14,863 bases of DNA, taken from positions 1 to 14,863 of the forward strand of contig JBCBGC010000169.1 of NCBI GenBank assembly GCA_038527215.1. The letters are read 5' to 3'. Position 1 is the stretch's first letter. Each line of letters opens with the position of its first letter. Under the pieces are notes generated by a model. That model did no database searches, was not told where the DNA came from, and saw only the letters and a program-made list of their open reading frames with translations. A program made the translations under genes and the position numbers. Source of the stretch: JAWPMV01 sp038527215 (GTDB lineage Bacteria > Bacteroidota > Bacteroidia > J057). Shown piece by piece: positions 14,153 through 14,863 of the stretch.

Positions 14153-14863
14153 TCAGATTTTTTCCATCTGAGGAGCAGGAACATCCACAATGTGGCTGAG
14201 CGTCAGGTAGAAAAGTTTCCCTTCAACCTTCGTATATCCCATTTTTTGCAATACCTCCATATACTCCTGGACCTGTTTTAGGTGCTTGGGATGATCCTTT
14301 CCGGTTTTATAATCTACTACTACCGCGTGGGTACCATCGATCATCACCCGGTCCGGCCTAAGGCTTTTGCCCGAAGCATCCAAAATATTTGCTTCATTTT
14401 TCACTTCCCATCGTGGATCAAACCACGCTTTTGCCTCCTGAAAGCTGACTGCCCAGTTCAGGGTTTCTTCCACTTTTTTTCTCAAGTGTATGGGTAATAC
14501 TCCCTGAATACTCAATTCTAAGATTGCCGGTCCTATATCTTCCGGCACTTTTACCAAGGACAAGGCGTCGTGGATGAGTTCTCCGGTTTTGATTTTCTCT
14601 TCTACATCGAGGCGGTTCGTGGACAGAAAACGATTGGCACTGAATCGAATTTTCATGGCCCTTTTCCAATCCAACGGCTCTGGGTTAGCGGTCAGGCTTT
14701 CATGAATGGGACCGCTGTGATCATCTTCCCCTTCGATTCGCCTAATTTCTGCCAGGGTGATTTCCTTGCCAAAAGAAGCATCTCCCCATAGCTGTCCCTG
14801 CTCAGGCGAATCGAAGGGGAAGATGATCACAGCGGTCCCATTCATGAAAGCCTGACCGCTAAC
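14153..14863 (-). CDS. AddA/RecB-like helicase-nuclease, C-terminal fragment (5' part outside the window)
   Basis: The C-terminal end of a UvrD-type DNA helicase fused to a PD-(D/E)XK nuclease, as in AddA/RecB enzymes that process double-strand breaks. Counting from the Met at 14845, His92 (GELIHDALSLV) is the family's helical His. Asp165 (LRPDRVMI), Asp178 and Lys180 (VVVDYKTG) form the nuclease site, and HLKQVQEYMEVL (188-199) is the Q-xxx-Y helix. The helicase motifs would lie upstream and are not in the window. The frame is open to the last base, but only the part up to about 14803 is likely to be genuine. From 14804 to 14863 the sequence is the exact reverse complement of 14684-14743 of the same gene, so the residues VSGQAFMNGTAVIIFPFDSP are a mirror translation. 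The gene ends 8 bp before the his promoter. Confidence 0.75.
   Translation of the reverse strand, partial: VSGQAFMNGTAVIIFPFDSPEQGQLWGDASFGKEITLAEIRRIEGEDDHSGPIHESLTANPEPLDWKRAMKIRFSANRFLSTNRLDVEEKIKTGELIHDALSLVKVPEDIGPAILELSIQGVLPIHLRKKVEETLNWAVSFQEAKAWFDPRWEVKNEANILDASGKSLRPDRVMIDGTHAVVVDYKTGKDHPKHLKQVQEYMEVLQKMGYTKVEGKLFYLTLSHIVDVPAPQMEKI
14684..14863. repeat. Perfect 60-bp inverted repeat ending at the window edge
   Basis: Bases 14684-14743 and 14804-14863 are perfect reverse complements (60 of 60), separated by 60 nt. The left arm is in frame and reads as plausible helicase-nuclease protein (RRIEGEDDHSGPIHESLTAN). The right arm repeats it backwards and stops exactly at the last base, so the repeat may be longer. 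A fold-back chimera at a contig end fits best. A genuine inverted duplication that breaks the nuclease gene is the alternative. Confidence 0.9.

Noticed and set aside
14141..14170. Terminator for the nuclease gene (CAGAT/ATCTG stem followed by a T-rich stretch)
   Set aside because: The stem is only 5 bp, lies mostly in coding sequence, and the T-rich stretch doubles as the his -33 region.
1..14863. tRNA genes, insertion sequences, CRISPR arrays, phage or defence genes
   Set aside because: I saw no cloverleaf, transposase, repeat array or known defence gene. The content is core metabolism and transport.

Overview
The window reads as a chromosomal segment of a Bacteroidota bacterium (perhaps Saprospiria-like; this is low confidence). 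The clues are a compact hisG-D-C-B-H-A-F-IE order, a HisB with an N-terminal HAD phosphatase that lacks the usual Cys zinc loop, a long-form HisG, few Shine-Dalgarno sites, and a promoter upstream of the his genes that matches the Bacteroidota -33 TTTG / -7 TAnnTTTG pattern. It contains no rRNA, tRNA, insertion sequence, CRISPR array or phage gene. No gap between genes exceeds 300 bp.

Layout. Plus strand, 57-3370: an APC-type permease fused to two universal-stress domains, then a class III CoA-transferase that looks short at its C-terminus. Its stop codon overlaps, tail to tail, the stop of the next gene. Minus strand, 6116 down to 3367: mlaE-mlaF-mlaD, an MCE-type ABC lipid transporter. Minus strand, 13904 down to 6185: the whole histidine biosynthesis cluster, hisG, hisD, hisC, hisB, hisH, hisA, hisF, hisIE. 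A plus-strand HD-domain hydrolase gene (8954-9553) sits exactly between hisB and hisH. Minus strand, 14863 down to 14153: the C-terminal part of an AddA/RecB-like helicase-nuclease that runs off the window.

Four points deserve attention. (1) The 248 bp upstream of hisG hold a 31-codon leader ORF with six His codons in eight (HHHVHFHH), followed by mutually exclusive hairpins and preceded by a good Bacteroidota-type promoter. This looks like a histidine attenuator, and I found it by reading the gap. (2) The HisI half of HisIE keeps its fold-like pattern but has lost the Cys/His/Asp metal ligands, while HisE is intact. The cyclohydrolase step may therefore be missing or supplied by another gene. 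(3) The HD gene is antisense inside the his operon. The opposite strand is open for 206 codons, begins with a GTG overlapping the hisB stop (GTGA) and ends on a TGA overlapping the hisH ATG (ATGA). This could bridge translation across the interruption. (4) The right edge ends in a perfect 60-bp inverted repeat of the nuclease gene's own coding sequence, and the left edge begins with a perfect 16-bp inverted repeat. The former is probably a fold-back assembly or amplification artefact.

The his genes form a full pathway from PRPP and ATP to histidine, apart from the doubtful HisI step. Tight spacing (4-bp ATGA overlaps at hisD/hisC and hisC/hisB, 1 bp at hisG/hisD) supports one operon controlled from the leader. 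The mla genes lie 68 bp downstream in the same direction and may be read through from it.
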